A stretch of DNA of 28,620 bases, from NCBI GenBank assembly GCA_964344785.1, contig CAYFOR010000024.1, forward strand, positions 1 to 28,620, read 5' to 3'. The stretch is from Thiopontia sp964344785. GTDB taxonomy: Bacteria; Pseudomonadota; Gammaproteobacteria; GCF-002020875. How positions within the stretch are numbered: position 1 is the first letter of the stretch; every line of letters begins with the position of its first letter. The position numbers and the translations under genes are program-made. The notes beneath the pieces are model-generated. The model had not been told where the DNA came from and ran no database searches. It was given only the letters and a program-made list of their open reading frames with translations. Of this stretch, positions 13,925 to 23,875 are shown one piece after another.

Positions 13925-15745
13925 TTAGAAGGTCTCTTCCAACGCATTCCGGTGCGCTGATGAACGCTCCTCATCCGGTGGCGTCAGCAAACAGCAGTAG
14001 CGGGAGTCCAGATCATCACCATCAAGGCGGCGATAGATATAGTCCAGCGCCATGTTCTCATCTGGATGGATATGCTCAGCACCAATATGGCCAAACAGAC
14101 CCGTACGATGCATTACTTGGTGGATCTGGCGCTTGAGTCCACTGAAAACCATCGTGATCCCATTCTCACGCAAGCGAGTGACCAACTGATGCAGCATCTC
14201 TTCACCGGATGCATCCATGGTATTGATCGCATCCCCAACCACCAGCATAAACTCGACATCAGGCCGCTCGCTCAAGGCCTCAAGGATTGCCTCTTCAAAA
14301 TAGGCCACATTGGCAAAGTAGAGCGAACCATCGAAACGCAGTACGACAATACGTTTGTCCTGAGGCAAATCATGAACCCGAATGTCGCGCAATGTTCCGT
14401 CTGCATAACGACCGAGAATGGCAACACGCGGCTGCATTGTACTGTAGAGATAGAGGCCCAATGCCAGCAGTGCACCAATCAGGATACCCTTATCCAGATG
14501 TGGTGCAAATCCCAAGGTTGCCACAAAGGTAACCACTGACGCTACTCCGTCATGCTTATTGGCAATCCATGCATGCTTGAATGCCTTGAAATTGATCAAC
14601 CCGATGACCGCCATCATAATCACCGCTGCAAGCACTGCCTTGGGCAGATGGTAGAGCAATGGAGTCAAGAACAGCAAAGTAACCACGACCAGCATCGCGG
14701 TAAAAACAGAGGACATTCCGGTTCTGGCACCCGCATTAAGGTTCACAGCTGAACGGGAGAACGAACCACTGGCTGGATACGCTTGAGTAAAACTCCCGGC
14801 TATATTGGCTAATCCCTGCCCAATCAGCTCCTGGTTGGGGTCAATCTTGTCTTTGGTTTTTGCCGCCATTGCCTTGGCAATCGAAATTGCCTCCATAAAA
14901 CCGACAAGCGAGATCACAATCGCACTGGTGAACAGAAAACCAAAAACCTCATAGTTGATCGTTGGGACCTGAACCGATGGCAACCCCTGTGGAATTTCCC
15001 CCACCACGGCCCCACCCATTGCCTGAAATCCAAGCATCCAGCTTAACAATGTGGTCACCACAACCGCAAACAGCACACCGGGCAACTTGGGCAGATATTT
15101 TTTGGCACCAAACATGATCACAAAGGCAAGAACACCCATTGCCAAAGTTTGCCAGTGGGTGTCACCCACTTGCTCAAGCACCCCCCATATGTCTCCCAGA
15201 AAGAAGTCGGAACGCTCTTTATCTACACCAAAGACCTTGTTCAACTGCGAGAGACCAATCACCATTGCGGCCGCATTGGTAAATCCAACAATAACCGGAT
15301 GTGACAGAAAGTTGACCACCACGCCCAGTTTGAGTACACCCAGTGCCAACTGGAAAATTCCAACCAACAACGCCAGCATGACAGCAAGCGGCACATAGAA
15401 CTGTATAAGCTGCTCTCTCGTCATTGCATCAATGCTGTCAACACCGATGGTACCAAGCTGATTCTGCAATGCGGTACCAACTGCAACTGCTGTTAATAAC
15501 GAAACCACAGCAACCGGCCCTGTACCCAGTTGTTTCGATGACCCCCACAAAGCAGCGATCATCACCGGAAGAAATGAGGCGTAAAGCCCGAAGTAGGCAG
15601 GCAGACCAGCCAGTTGGGCATAGGCCATGGACTGGGGAATCAGCACCAGTGCCACTGTGACACCAGCTATCAGGTCTGCCCTGATGGTTTCGCCGTCCAT
15701 TGGAAACCATTTTAGAAAGGGTAAAAAACGCTTGGCATGTTCCAT
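13925..15745 (-). CDS. SulP-family inorganic anion transporter with STAS domain
   Basis: With the ATG at 15745 the protein has 606 residues. The SulP signature PQSMAYAQLAGLPAYFGLYA comes near the start, followed by GTGPVAVVSLLTA, the membrane core of about 12-14 helices, and GSFSRSAVNLNAGART. A carboxyl-terminal STAS domain runs from about residue 430 to 560 (ALSERPDVEFMLVVGDAINT). The substrate is likely sulfate or bicarbonate, or another anion; sequence alone does not decide. A 14-codon upstream extension is open but adds no family sequence. It is followed 6 nt downstream by the thioredoxin-like gene. Confidence 0.93.
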   Translation of the reverse strand: MEHAKRFLPFLKWFPMDGETIRADLIAGVTVALVLIPQSMAYAQLAGLPAYFGLYASFLPVMIAALWGSSKQLGTGPVAVVSLLTAVAVGTALQNQLGTIGVDSIDAMTREQLIQFYVPLAVMLALLVGIFQLALGVLKLGVVVNFLSHPVIVGFTNAAAMVIGLSQLNKVFGVDKERSDFFLGDIWGVLEQVGDTHWQTLAMGVLAFVIMFGAKKYLPKLPGVLFAVVVTTLLSWMLGFQAMGGAVVGEIPQGLPSVQVPTINYEVFGFLFTSAIVISLVGFMEAISIAKAMAAKTKDKIDPNQELIGQGLANIAGSFTQAYPASGSFSRSAVNLNAGARTGMSSVFTAMLVVVTLLFLTPLLYHLPKAVLAAVIMMAVIGLINFKAFKHAWIANKHDGVASVVTFVATLGFAPHLDKGILIGALLALGLYLYSTMQPRVAILGRYADGTLRDIRVHDLPQDKRIVVLRFDGSLYFANVAYFEEAILEALSERPDVEFMLVVGDAINTMDASGEEMLHQLVTRLRENGITMVFSGLKRQIHQVMHRTGLFGHIGAEHIHPDENMALDYIYRRLDGDDLDSRYCCLLTPPDEERSSAHRNALEETF

Positions 15746-15841
15746 AATACACGTACCATTCAATCGGCTGCATGACAGAGACAGCACCGCCGCCCTGTAC
15801 CTATGCCGATACAGTTAGAGAAAAAATCCGGGAATGGCATA

Positions 15842-15870
15842 ATGATATCCTATAGCCGGTTGATATTCAA
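15842..15870 (-). promoter_or_regulatory. Candidate sigma-70 promoter for the sulP-thioredoxin operon
   Basis: On the minus strand, TTGAAT (15865-15870) and TATCAT (15842-15847) are 17 bp apart, with 4 and 5 of 6 consensus matches. The predicted start is near 15835, about 90 nt before the sulP ATG. Confidence 0.4.
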
Positions 15871-15879
15871 CAGTATAAT
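15859..15879. promoter_or_regulatory. Shared divergent control region: palindrome and plus-strand -10 box
   Basis: The 13-bp dyad GTTGATATTCAAC at 15859-15871 covers the -35 box of the sulP promoter. It lies just upstream of a TATAAT at 15874-15879 on the plus strand that could serve the efflux operon, although its -35 is poor. A protein bound here could govern both directions. Confidence 0.3.
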
Positions 15880-15962
15880 AGAGCACAGATCGTAGATCGA
15901 ATTTGTCGGCCCATCAATGAAAGTGCTAGACAAAGCAGACAGCCCGCAACATTATTAGCGTC

Positions 15963-17348
15963 ATGAAGTGGCCACCTCCTACTGTCTATAGAATGGGGCT
16001 GACAGCGGTCATTACCGGTCTGCTGAGTGGCTGTACAACAATACAGAAACAACCAATTACTGCAGAAACAGTCACCATGCCCAGCCAGTGGCAGACTGCA
16101 ACTGTAATAAACGCTGCCGATGAGCAACACTGGCTTCAGCGCTTTGATACACCACAACTTCACCTATTGGTTAGCGAAGCGCTCGACAGAAACTATACGG
16201 TAAGACAGGCTGCACTACTGTGGCAACGGGCTCATAAACAGTCAATATTGAGTGAAAAAGAGCTGGAACCAACCACGACAGCAAAAATCACTGCAAACCG
16301 CTCTCAGACCAACAGTTCAGGTGTATCCTCCCATAGCAGCAGCCATGGCCTGGAAATATCCGCAACGTGGGAACCCGATCTCTGGAATCGCCTTTCAGAT
16401 CAGCAACAGGCGACTCTGGTGCGTGAAAACGCTGCAGCAGCCGATCTCATGGCAGCACGCCTTTCGCTGGTAGCCAGCCTTGCACGGAACTGGTTTTCCG
16501 CTGTAGAGCAGCAACAACAGATTTCACTTTCCGAACAGCGCCTCCGAGATTACCAATATGCCAAGGATATTATTGAAGAACGTTACCGAAATGGCATTAC
16601 CAATGCACTTGATCTTCATCTGGCACGTAGTGAGGTAGCCATTGCTGAAGAACAGTTAACGCGCCAGCGGCTTGAACTGAAGCAAAAGGTCCGTACTGTG
16701 GAGGTACTGCTGGGCCGCTACCCATCAGCCCAGCTGGAAATCAGAGACACCCTGCCCGCTCTCAAGGAGTCAATCCCCGCCGGGATACCTTCTGCTCTTC
16801 TCGAACGCCGTCCTGATATCCAATCCAGCAGGAAACGGCTTGAAGCAGCAGGGCTTGAGGCCGATATCGCCACACGGAACCGGCTGCCCTCTATTTCGCT
16901 GACAGCAAAAGGGGGAACCTCCAGCGGAGACCTCCACCACCTACTGGACTGGAACTATCTGGTATGGAGCCTGCTCGGCAATCTGACACAACCACTTTTC
17001 CAACAGGAGAAACTGAAAACCGAGGCTTCACTCAAGCAGCTCGACCAGCAACAGGCAATGATCGAATACGCGGAGACCGTTATGAATGCCCTTCAGGAAG
17101 TTGAGAACGGCCTGGACACGGACCATAGCCAGAAATTACGTGCCGAGGCACTGGCTCGAGCAGCCAACGAATCACAATTGGCTGCAAAGTTGGCGCTCTC
17201 CAGTTACCGGAATGGGTTGGTCGACATTCTAACCCTGCTTGACGCCCAACAACGTGCCTATGATCGGCAGAGTGCACACCTCAGCGCACTGGCTGCCAGA
17301 ATTGACAACCGGGTTTTCCTCCACTTGGCACTCGGTGGGGATTATTGA
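15963..17348 (+). CDS. RND efflux outer-membrane factor lipoprotein (NodT/OprM family)
   Basis: The 461-residue product has a lipoprotein signal with lipobox LLSGC (Cys24) and two OEP repeats (about 60-245 and 255-455). The NodT-family segment LLERRPDIQSSRKRLEAAG includes ERRPDI at 281-286. As a trimer it forms the outer-membrane channel of a tripartite pump. It is followed 31 nt later by the adaptor and then by the RND pump, so the full system is encoded here. An ATG at 15993 is possible but would remove the basic residues of the signal. No regulator gene accompanies the operon, and the substrate is unknown. Confidence 0.93.
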   Translation: MKWPPPTVYRMGLTAVITGLLSGCTTIQKQPITAETVTMPSQWQTATVINAADEQHWLQRFDTPQLHLLVSEALDRNYTVRQAALLWQRAHKQSILSEKELEPTTTAKITANRSQTNSSGVSSHSSSHGLEISATWEPDLWNRLSDQQQATLVRENAAAADLMAARLSLVASLARNWFSAVEQQQQISLSEQRLRDYQYAKDIIEERYRNGITNALDLHLARSEVAIAEEQLTRQRLELKQKVRTVEVLLGRYPSAQLEIRDTLPALKESIPAGIPSALLERRPDIQSSRKRLEAAGLEADIATRNRLPSISLTAKGGTSSGDLHHLLDWNYLVWSLLGNLTQPLFQQEKLKTEASLKQLDQQQAMIEYAETVMNALQEVENGLDTDHSQKLRAEALARAANESQLAAKLALSSYRNGLVDILTLLDAQQRAYDRQSAHLSALAARIDNRVFLHLALGGDY

Positions 17349-17379
17349 TCAACCATTGTCTGATTATGTGTGCTGATCG

Positions 17380-18528
17380 ATGAGAAGAGCTATACGTATC
17401 CTGTTACCCATGGTGGTGCTTGGTAGCAGCATCGTGTTTGCACGGGTCCTGCTAACAACTGCACCTGAACCTCAGCGGACACCACCCAAGCAGGAGATTC
17501 CACTCGTCGAGGCGGTTATAATGAAGCCAGCTGACTACCCGGTCCAACTGGAGAGTCGAGGCAACATTGCACCTCACACCCAAGGAGAACTGGTTGCCGA
17601 AATTGCAGGCAGAATCACCTCTATATCTCCGAACTTCAAACCAGGAGGATGGTTTGAGTCGGGCGAAGCACTGATCACCCTCGATCCAACCGATTACCAA
17701 TATGCTGTTACCATTGCCATGGCGGACCTGGCACAGGCCGAACTAACCCTGGAAAAGACAAAGGCCGAGGCAGAACAGGCTGAGGCCAACTGGAGACAGA
17801 TGGGGCTTGCCACCAAGCCAACTGCACTGACGCTGCATCGCCCACAATTGGCCCAGGCAGAGGCTGCCCTGGCGGCTGCCAAGGCGCGACTTGCACAGAC
17901 CAGGCAGGATCTTGATCGAACAAGGATCATCGCACCCTATCGTGGAAGGTTGCTTGAGAAGCGAGTTGATCTCGGACAGTTTGTCACACGAGGCACACCA
18001 CTGGCCACCCTCTACGCAACCGACCTTGCAGAAGTACGCTTACCCATCACGGATCGTCAGGCACGCTTTCTTCCGCTTCCTGAAACAGGAAATCATCCAA
18101 AAGTTACGCTCACCACATCGACTGGAGGCAGGATACAGTCATGGCAGGGGATCATCGTGCGTAGCGAGGCCACCGTCGACCCACGCACTCAACAACTCTA
18201 TGTTGTGGCCCAGATCAACAACCCCTACACACCACGTGAAGATGGCAGTGTGCTCAAAATCGGACAATTTGTCACTGCATCCATTGAAGGGGAGACACTG
18301 CAGCAGGTTTATCGTATCCCCCGTGTTGCCATACGCAATGGCAATGAAGTGCTTACCATAGATCAGCAGGAACGCATCCAGCATCGCACTATTGAACCGC
18401 TTTGGCAACAAGGAGACCACCTGATTGTCTCATCCGGACTACACCCAGGCGAACGTGTCGTCACTACCGCTCTTCCCTATGCCCCTGATGGGATGAAAGT
18501 CAAGGCAAGCCATCGTGACTCAAAATGA
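17380..18528 (+). CDS. RND efflux periplasmic adaptor (membrane fusion protein)
   Basis: This 382-residue HlyD/AcrA-type adaptor has an amino-terminal membrane anchor at about residues 5-24 (ILLPMVVLGSSIVFARVLL) and no lipobox. A lipoyl half-domain with GELVAEIAGRITSISPNF follows, then an Ala/Glu-rich coiled-coil hairpin at about 103-180, the second lipoyl half (RTRIIAPYRGRLLEKRVDLG), a beta-barrel at about 210-290 and a membrane-proximal domain. It links the inner pump to the outer channel. Its last 14 nt overlap the start of the pump gene, indicating coupled translation. Confidence 0.94.
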   Translation: MRRAIRILLPMVVLGSSIVFARVLLTTAPEPQRTPPKQEIPLVEAVIMKPADYPVQLESRGNIAPHTQGELVAEIAGRITSISPNFKPGGWFESGEALITLDPTDYQYAVTIAMADLAQAELTLEKTKAEAEQAEANWRQMGLATKPTALTLHRPQLAQAEAALAAAKARLAQTRQDLDRTRIIAPYRGRLLEKRVDLGQFVTRGTPLATLYATDLAEVRLPITDRQARFLPLPETGNHPKVTLTTSTGGRIQSWQGIIVRSEATVDPRTQQLYVVAQINNPYTPREDGSVLKIGQFVTASIEGETLQQVYRIPRVAIRNGNEVLTIDQQERIQHRTIEPLWQQGDHLIVSSGLHPGERVVTTALPYAPDGMKVKASHRDSK

Positions 18529-21500
18529 GCTCAAGGGCGGAGTAATCAGCTGGTTTGCCCGAAATGAGGTGGCCGCCAATCTATTGATGCTGATCATCCT
18601 GACCGGTGGAATATGGTCACTCTATCAGCGCATCACTCTGGAGGTATTCCCAACCTTTGAGCGAGACCAAATCAACATCGCTGCCGCATACCGAGGGGCC
18701 AGTCCGGCAGAGGTAGAAAAGGCAATTCTTCTTCGTATCGAAGATGCCATCGCCGGCCTCAACGGAATTACCAGCCTCAACTCCACCGCTTTTGAAGATG
18801 CCGGTGTGGTGATGGTGGAGACTGAAAGCGGTCAGGCCAGAAGAGTGCTGGAAGATGTCAAGGCCAAGGTTGATGCAATCAATACCTTCCCTGAAGATGT
18901 CGAACGCCCCACTTATGAAGTTCAGGAGTTCCGCCGCCAGGTAATCAGTGTAGTGGTTTCTGGTGAATTGCCTCCACGTGAACTCCATCACCTGGGAGAA
19001 CGTGTACTGGATGATCTGACAGCCCTTCCCGAGGTTAAACTGGCTGAACGCGCGGGTGTTCGCCCACTTGAAATTCAGATTGAGGTTAACGAGGAGACGC
19101 TGGCACGATACCGCCTCACTTTTGATGAAGTGGTTCAGGCAATCCGGAACCACTCCACGGATCTCCCTGCAGGCACTTTAAAAAGCAATAACAGTGAAAT
19201 CGTTATCCGTACCCAGGGGCAACGCTATAATGGAGGAGCCTTTGCCGATGTCCCAATCCGCGCCTATCCAGACGGCACCCAATTGTTGCTGGGTGAGATT
19301 GCAGAGATTAACGACAGCTTTGAAGAGAACCCGCTCTACTCGGAGTTCAATGGGCGCCCAGCAGTACTGATTGATGTCTACCGTACTGGGCAGCAGAGCG
19401 TACTTGATGTGAGCCAGGCTGTTCGTGACTATATCACCAACAGCCACGACACCATGCCCGCCGGAATCAAACTGGGTTATTGGCGCGATCGTGCCCGCAT
19501 TGTAAAGCTACGACTCAACACTTTGGTAAACAGTGCCTGGCAGGGGGGATTGCTGGTTTTTCTCTGCCTGACCCTCTTCCTTCGCCTTTCAGTCGCCTTC
19601 TGGGTCTGTGTTGGCATTCCAATCAGTTTTCTTGGCACATTGGCGTTGTTGCCGGAGCTCGGTATCACACTCAACATCATCAGTCTGTTCGCATTTATTG
19701 TCGTGCTTGGAATTGTCGTCGATGACGCAATCATCACCGGAGAAAATATCTATGCACATATGCAACGAGCTGAATCCTCGATTGAGGCGGCTGTTCGTGG
19801 TACACGGGAGGTGGCTGTACCGGTAACCTTCGGGTTGCTGACGACCCTGGCCGCCTTCTTGCCTCTGCTCTTTATCGAAGGGCGGCGCGGAGCCCTGTTT
19901 GCCCAAATCCCAATGGTGATCATCCCGGTGCTACTCTTCTCCTGGATGGAGTCAAAACTGATTCTGCCTGCCCACCTTCGCCATGTGCATCTTCGTCACC
20001 ACCACACACCCGGCCTGCTCGCCCGGATACAACATAATATTGCCGATGGGTTGGAGCATGCCATCCTCAGATACTACAAACCGCTACTTGGCCGTGCACT
20101 CGAGTACCGTTACCTCACAGTCGCTCTCTTTATCGCCATTACCCTTATCTTTATCAGCTATGTTGCCAGTGGCCGATACGGTTTCAGCTTCTTCCCGCGG
20201 GTTGCAACGGAAACGGCCAGAGCAACCCTGGTGATGCAGCCCGGGACCCCGGCCCATGTCACAGAATCCCATATCCGAAGAATGGAGGGTGAAGCACACA
20301 AACTGAGGCAGAAGTACAGTGACCCGGAGGATGGTGAATCTGTCGTTCGAAATATTCTGATCAGTGTTGGCTGGAAGGCAGGCAACTTTCATGGTCGGGA
20401 CACCTCCGGCAAAGCTGAAGTGGGTCAGGTCAGCCTGGAATTGGTTCCACCTGAAGAGCGCACCCTGGAAATCACAACCAAACAGCTGGTCAAAGAGTGG
20501 CGCAAGGCCATTGGCAATATTGCCGGATCACAGGAACTCAATTATCGGGCTGAGATTGGCCGTGGTGGTGACCCGATCGATGTGCAGTTGACCGGGGATG
20601 ATTTCCCTCTTCTTGGTGTAGCAGCTGCACGTGTCCGGCAACGCCTGGCTGAATACCCGGGGCTATTTGACATTCAGGACAACTTTGAGAACGGAAAGCC
20701 TGAGGTTCGTCTTACCTTGACTCCAGAAGGTGAGAAGCTCGGTATCACCACCCAGCAGCTTGGCAAACAGGTGCGTCAGGCATTCTTTGGTGCAGAAGTT
20801 CAACGCATACAGCGCGGTCGAGACGACGTACGCGTCATCGTTCGCTATCCGAAAGAGGCCCGCAGCTCACTGGAAACCCTGGAAACGATGCGTATTCGAA
20901 CAGAGGATGGTATCGAAGTACCAATCGGCAACATTGCAACCTTTACCCATGGTCGCTCTTTCTCCGAGATTACCCGGGTAGAGCGCAAGCGCGCAATCAA
21001 TATCACTGCAGATCTTGATAAGAAAAAGGTCGACACCAACCAGATCCGTAGAGATCTCATACCCTTTTTAGAGCAGTTGGAACAGGAATACCCGGGACTT
21101 AACACCAGCTTTGAGGGTGAACTTCGAGAGCAGGACCGCTCTTTCGGAAGCCTCTTTTATGGTGCAATCCTGGCACTGGCCACAATCTATACACTGCTTG
21201 CCATCCCTCTCCAGTCCTGGAGTCAACCTGTACTGGTGATGCTGGTGATCCCATTCAGTGTCATCGGTGCATTGATTGGTCACATCATACTTGGCCTCAA
21301 CCTCAGTATTGTCAGCGTAATGGGAATGTTGGCACTAGGCGGGGTTGTGGTCAATGACAGCCTGATCCTGGTGGAGTGGATCAACCGCAAGGTAAGAAGT
21401 GGTATGCAGATGGTAGAAGCCGTCAGTACTGCCGGTGTAGCCCGCTTCCGCCCTATCCTGTTAACGTCACTTACCACCTTTTTTGGCCTCACGCCCCTAA

Positions 21501-21682
21501 TTTTTGAAAAGAGCACCCAGGCACAGTTTTTGATCCCAATGGCCGTCTCGCTTGGTTTCGGTATCCTCTACGCAACCCTGATCAGTCTGTTGCTAATCCC
21601 TTCGGGTTACCTGATTCTCCAGGATCTATCCTCTTTTTTATCGGGCAACTTTACAAAAAGAGCTGAAAAAAAAGCAGAATAA
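18515..21682 (+). CDS. RND-family efflux pump, inner-membrane permease
   Basis: This protein of 1055 residues has the twelve-helix, two-porter-domain RND plan: a first membrane helix at about 18-37, a cluster at about 340-480, and a second cluster at about 880-1030. The proton-relay aspartates are Asp403 and Asp404 in LGIVVDDAIITGENIY. The repeat segment in the second half, GGVVVNDSLILVEWIN, has Asn in the matching place, as usual. The start is GTG at 18515, inside the adaptor gene. It resembles the AcrB-like hydrophobe branch more than metal pumps, because no methionine or acidic metal pathway is evident. The substrate is unknown. Confidence 0.95.
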   Translation: MTQNELKGGVISWFARNEVAANLLMLIILTGGIWSLYQRITLEVFPTFERDQINIAAAYRGASPAEVEKAILLRIEDAIAGLNGITSLNSTAFEDAGVVMVETESGQARRVLEDVKAKVDAINTFPEDVERPTYEVQEFRRQVISVVVSGELPPRELHHLGERVLDDLTALPEVKLAERAGVRPLEIQIEVNEETLARYRLTFDEVVQAIRNHSTDLPAGTLKSNNSEIVIRTQGQRYNGGAFADVPIRAYPDGTQLLLGEIAEINDSFEENPLYSEFNGRPAVLIDVYRTGQQSVLDVSQAVRDYITNSHDTMPAGIKLGYWRDRARIVKLRLNTLVNSAWQGGLLVFLCLTLFLRLSVAFWVCVGIPISFLGTLALLPELGITLNIISLFAFIVVLGIVVDDAIITGENIYAHMQRAESSIEAAVRGTREVAVPVTFGLLTTLAAFLPLLFIEGRRGALFAQIPMVIIPVLLFSWMESKLILPAHLRHVHLRHHHTPGLLARIQHNIADGLEHAILRYYKPLLGRALEYRYLTVALFIAITLIFISYVASGRYGFSFFPRVATETARATLVMQPGTPAHVTESHIRRMEGEAHKLRQKYSDPEDGESVVRNILISVGWKAGNFHGRDTSGKAEVGQVSLELVPPEERTLEITTKQLVKEWRKAIGNIAGSQELNYRAEIGRGGDPIDVQLTGDDFPLLGVAAARVRQRLAEYPGLFDIQDNFENGKPEVRLTLTPEGEKLGITTQQLGKQVRQAFFGAEVQRIQRGRDDVRVIVRYPKEARSSLETLETMRIRTEDGIEVPIGNIATFTHGRSFSEITRVERKRAINITADLDKKKVDTNQIRRDLIPFLEQLEQEYPGLNTSFEGELREQDRSFGSLFYGAILALATIYTLLAIPLQSWSQPVLVMLVIPFSVIGALIGHIILGLNLSIVSVMGMLALGGVVVNDSLILVEWINRKVRSGMQMVEAVSTAGVARFRPILLTSLTTFFGLTPLIFEKSTQAQFLIPMAVSLGFGILYATLISLLLIPSGYLILQDLSSFLSGNFTKRAEKKAE

Positions 21683-21839
21683 ATTGACTTCATACCTCCA
21701 TCACAGTTACTCTCAAAAAACAAAATCATTGCTTTAGATAAGGTTATATAGAATTTTAAGGGAAGTTTGGGGGCTACCCGATTTTGACAGCGCTACTCGG
21801 GGATAGACACGCATCATTTCAGAGAGAGGTAGTGCCAAT

Positions 21840-23861
21840 ATGACACTGACCCGGTCTCTGCTGCTCTCTGTCGGCGCCATTTTGGTGCTGGTTGGCATCG
21901 CATTGATGTCCATCACCTATCAAAATACCCAGAAGGTCACCTATGAGAAGCTATATAGTGAGAGTGAGGCAATCTATAACTTTCTGATGGCCATGCGCAG
22001 GGTCTATCAGAAACAGTTTCTTGAAAGCGGCGTCACTCTGTCCAACAAAACCGTAGGCTTCCTTCCTGCCCATTCGATTCCAAGAATCAGTCAGGAGTTC
22101 TCCGAACGTTGGGACAAACGCGGAATCAGGATCAACACCGCATCTGACCGCCCCAGAAATCCGAGAAATCAGGCCGACACCACTGAACTGGAGGCAATGG
22201 AATGGTTCAACGAGGATGATGAGCGCAGCGTCTTCATTCGACAGAACGATGCAGGAACATTCTTCTATGCACGCCCAGTTTGGGTCGTCAAATCGTGTCT
22301 GAAATGTCATGGAAAAAAAGAGGATGCCCCGCCATCGATTCAGACTCGGTATGATGATGCCTACAACTACGATGTCGGTGAACTGCGTGGTGTGATGAGT
22401 ATCCGCATTCCGTTGGGAGAGATTGATCAGATGGTCATGAGGGGCTTTATCCCATGGATATTTATCCTGATGGGTGGCCTGTTGCTGATTGCAGTCATGA
22501 TCTTCGTTGTGGTGCATCGCCTCGTTCATACACCCCTGCAGCAAGTTGTTGATGGCATGGGTCGCGTAGGGAAAGTTCCCTCTTATCGCCTCCCCCATCT
22601 TCCCGGTGAACTGGGAGAGTTTGTTGGTCATTTCAACACAATGCTGGACCGCCAGGATCAGCTGAAGCACCAGCTGATTGACCAGCGGAATGAAATGGAG
22701 CAGATTCTGACTTCAATGGATGATGCCGTTGTGGTAACGGACCTGAAGGGCAAGGTGGTTCGGGTGAATCCAAAGCTGAAGCAGATGGTTGGAGAAAAAC
22801 AGCCTATCGGAGAGGTCATCGAAACCTTTATTGTGAAAGGGTCTGATCAGAAATGGACATCCGATGAGAACAAAGCCCTGCTGGTCAATCAGAAGGGAGA
22901 GAAGATCCCTGTCGATGTCTCAGTCGGAGAGCTGCTGGATACCACTGCATCCGACACAGTCAAAACAGGAGAGGTACTGGTTATTCACGACCTGAGAGAA
23001 CGGATTCGTGCTGAAGAGCAGGAGGAGTATGCCGCTTACCAGGCTGGTATCGCCGAGATGGCAACAATGGTACTGCACAATATCGGTAATGCACTGACCA
23101 CAACAAACGGTGCTTTGGTTCAGCTGAGCAACTGCATTGAGATGCTGAAGCAGTCTACCAAACTGTTTGATCATATCGTTACATTGGTTGATGAGGATAT
23201 CGATCAGCATAGTGAAGATCGACTTCAACAGGTCCGCTCGATCGTAAAGAAGGGTAAAGAGGATATCATTGAGCCGATCTGTTTCGAGATTGAAAAAGAG
23301 GGGATCACACCGATCGAACACAGTGTTCAACACATTACCGAGATCATCAGCATCCAGCAGAAAACCGCTCACATCACTGAAAACCTCTCCAACTTCTATC
23401 TACCCGAGGTTATTCAGGATGCACTGACACTACAGAGGGATGTACTCAAAAAACTCGAGATTGAAATCGTACAGCACTATCCGGAACCATTGCAGCCCGT
23501 ACGACTGCCAAAAAACCAGATGGTACAGGTCATGAACAATCTATTGAAAAATGCCCATGAGTCCATCGCATCCGAAAAGCGGCGCAACCCATCAATCCAT
23601 GGACGCATAGAACTGACGATTCAACATAAAGAGAGCCACTCAACACTCACTGTGGTTGATAATGGGGCCGGAGTACCTTCGGAGATATCAGAAAAACTGT
23701 TCCAATATGGCTTCTCCAGTAAAAACAGGGGAAGCGGCTTTGGGCTTCATGCATCGGCCAACTTTATTCATAGTCTGGGTGGTGAGATCAGTCTGACCAG
23801 TGATGGTGTCGGTCTGGGCGCAACAATCACCATTGTGGTTCCGAATGAGGTCAGCCAGTAG
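21840..23861 (+). CDS. Membrane sensor histidine kinase with periplasmic c-type heme (DUF3365) domain
   Basis: The 673-residue protein runs: membrane helix (about 8-26), periplasmic DUF3365/Tll0287-like domain with a covalent heme site CLKCH (Cys153, Cys156, His157), second helix (about 206-228), HAMP-like region, PAS domain (about 290-390), phosphoacceptor His413 in MVLHNIGNALT, and HATPase with N box NNLLKNAHES (from Asn566), DNGAG, FQYGFSSK and GSGFGLH. It probably senses redox state or a gas ligand through heme. No response regulator is encoded beside it, so its partner is elsewhere. GAGAGAGG lies about 10 nt before the ATG. The methyltransferase follows 14 nt downstream. Confidence 0.92.
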   Translation: MTLTRSLLLSVGAILVLVGIALMSITYQNTQKVTYEKLYSESEAIYNFLMAMRRVYQKQFLESGVTLSNKTVGFLPAHSIPRISQEFSERWDKRGIRINTASDRPRNPRNQADTTELEAMEWFNEDDERSVFIRQNDAGTFFYARPVWVVKSCLKCHGKKEDAPPSIQTRYDDAYNYDVGELRGVMSIRIPLGEIDQMVMRGFIPWIFILMGGLLLIAVMIFVVVHRLVHTPLQQVVDGMGRVGKVPSYRLPHLPGELGEFVGHFNTMLDRQDQLKHQLIDQRNEMEQILTSMDDAVVVTDLKGKVVRVNPKLKQMVGEKQPIGEVIETFIVKGSDQKWTSDENKALLVNQKGEKIPVDVSVGELLDTTASDTVKTGEVLVIHDLRERIRAEEQEEYAAYQAGIAEMATMVLHNIGNALTTTNGALVQLSNCIEMLKQSTKLFDHIVTLVDEDIDQHSEDRLQQVRSIVKKGKEDIIEPICFEIEKEGITPIEHSVQHITEIISIQQKTAHITENLSNFYLPEVIQDALTLQRDVLKKLEIEIVQHYPEPLQPVRLPKNQMVQVMNNLLKNAHESIASEKRRNPSIHGRIELTIQHKESHSTLTVVDNGAGVPSEISEKLFQYGFSSKNRGSGFGLHASANFIHSLGGEISLTSDGVGLGATITIVVPNEVSQ

Positions 23862-23875
23862 GCTGCAGATCAAAT

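Noticed and set aside
21770..21815. Imperfect inverted repeat CTACCCGA/TCGGGGATAG before the histidine kinase, considered as a terminator of the efflux operon
   Set aside because: It has a long loop, a bulge and no following T-run in either direction.
21951..22670. 239-codon minus-strand open frame
   Set aside because: It is antisense to the DUF3365 and HAMP-coding region of the histidine kinase, whose own frame has clear motifs.
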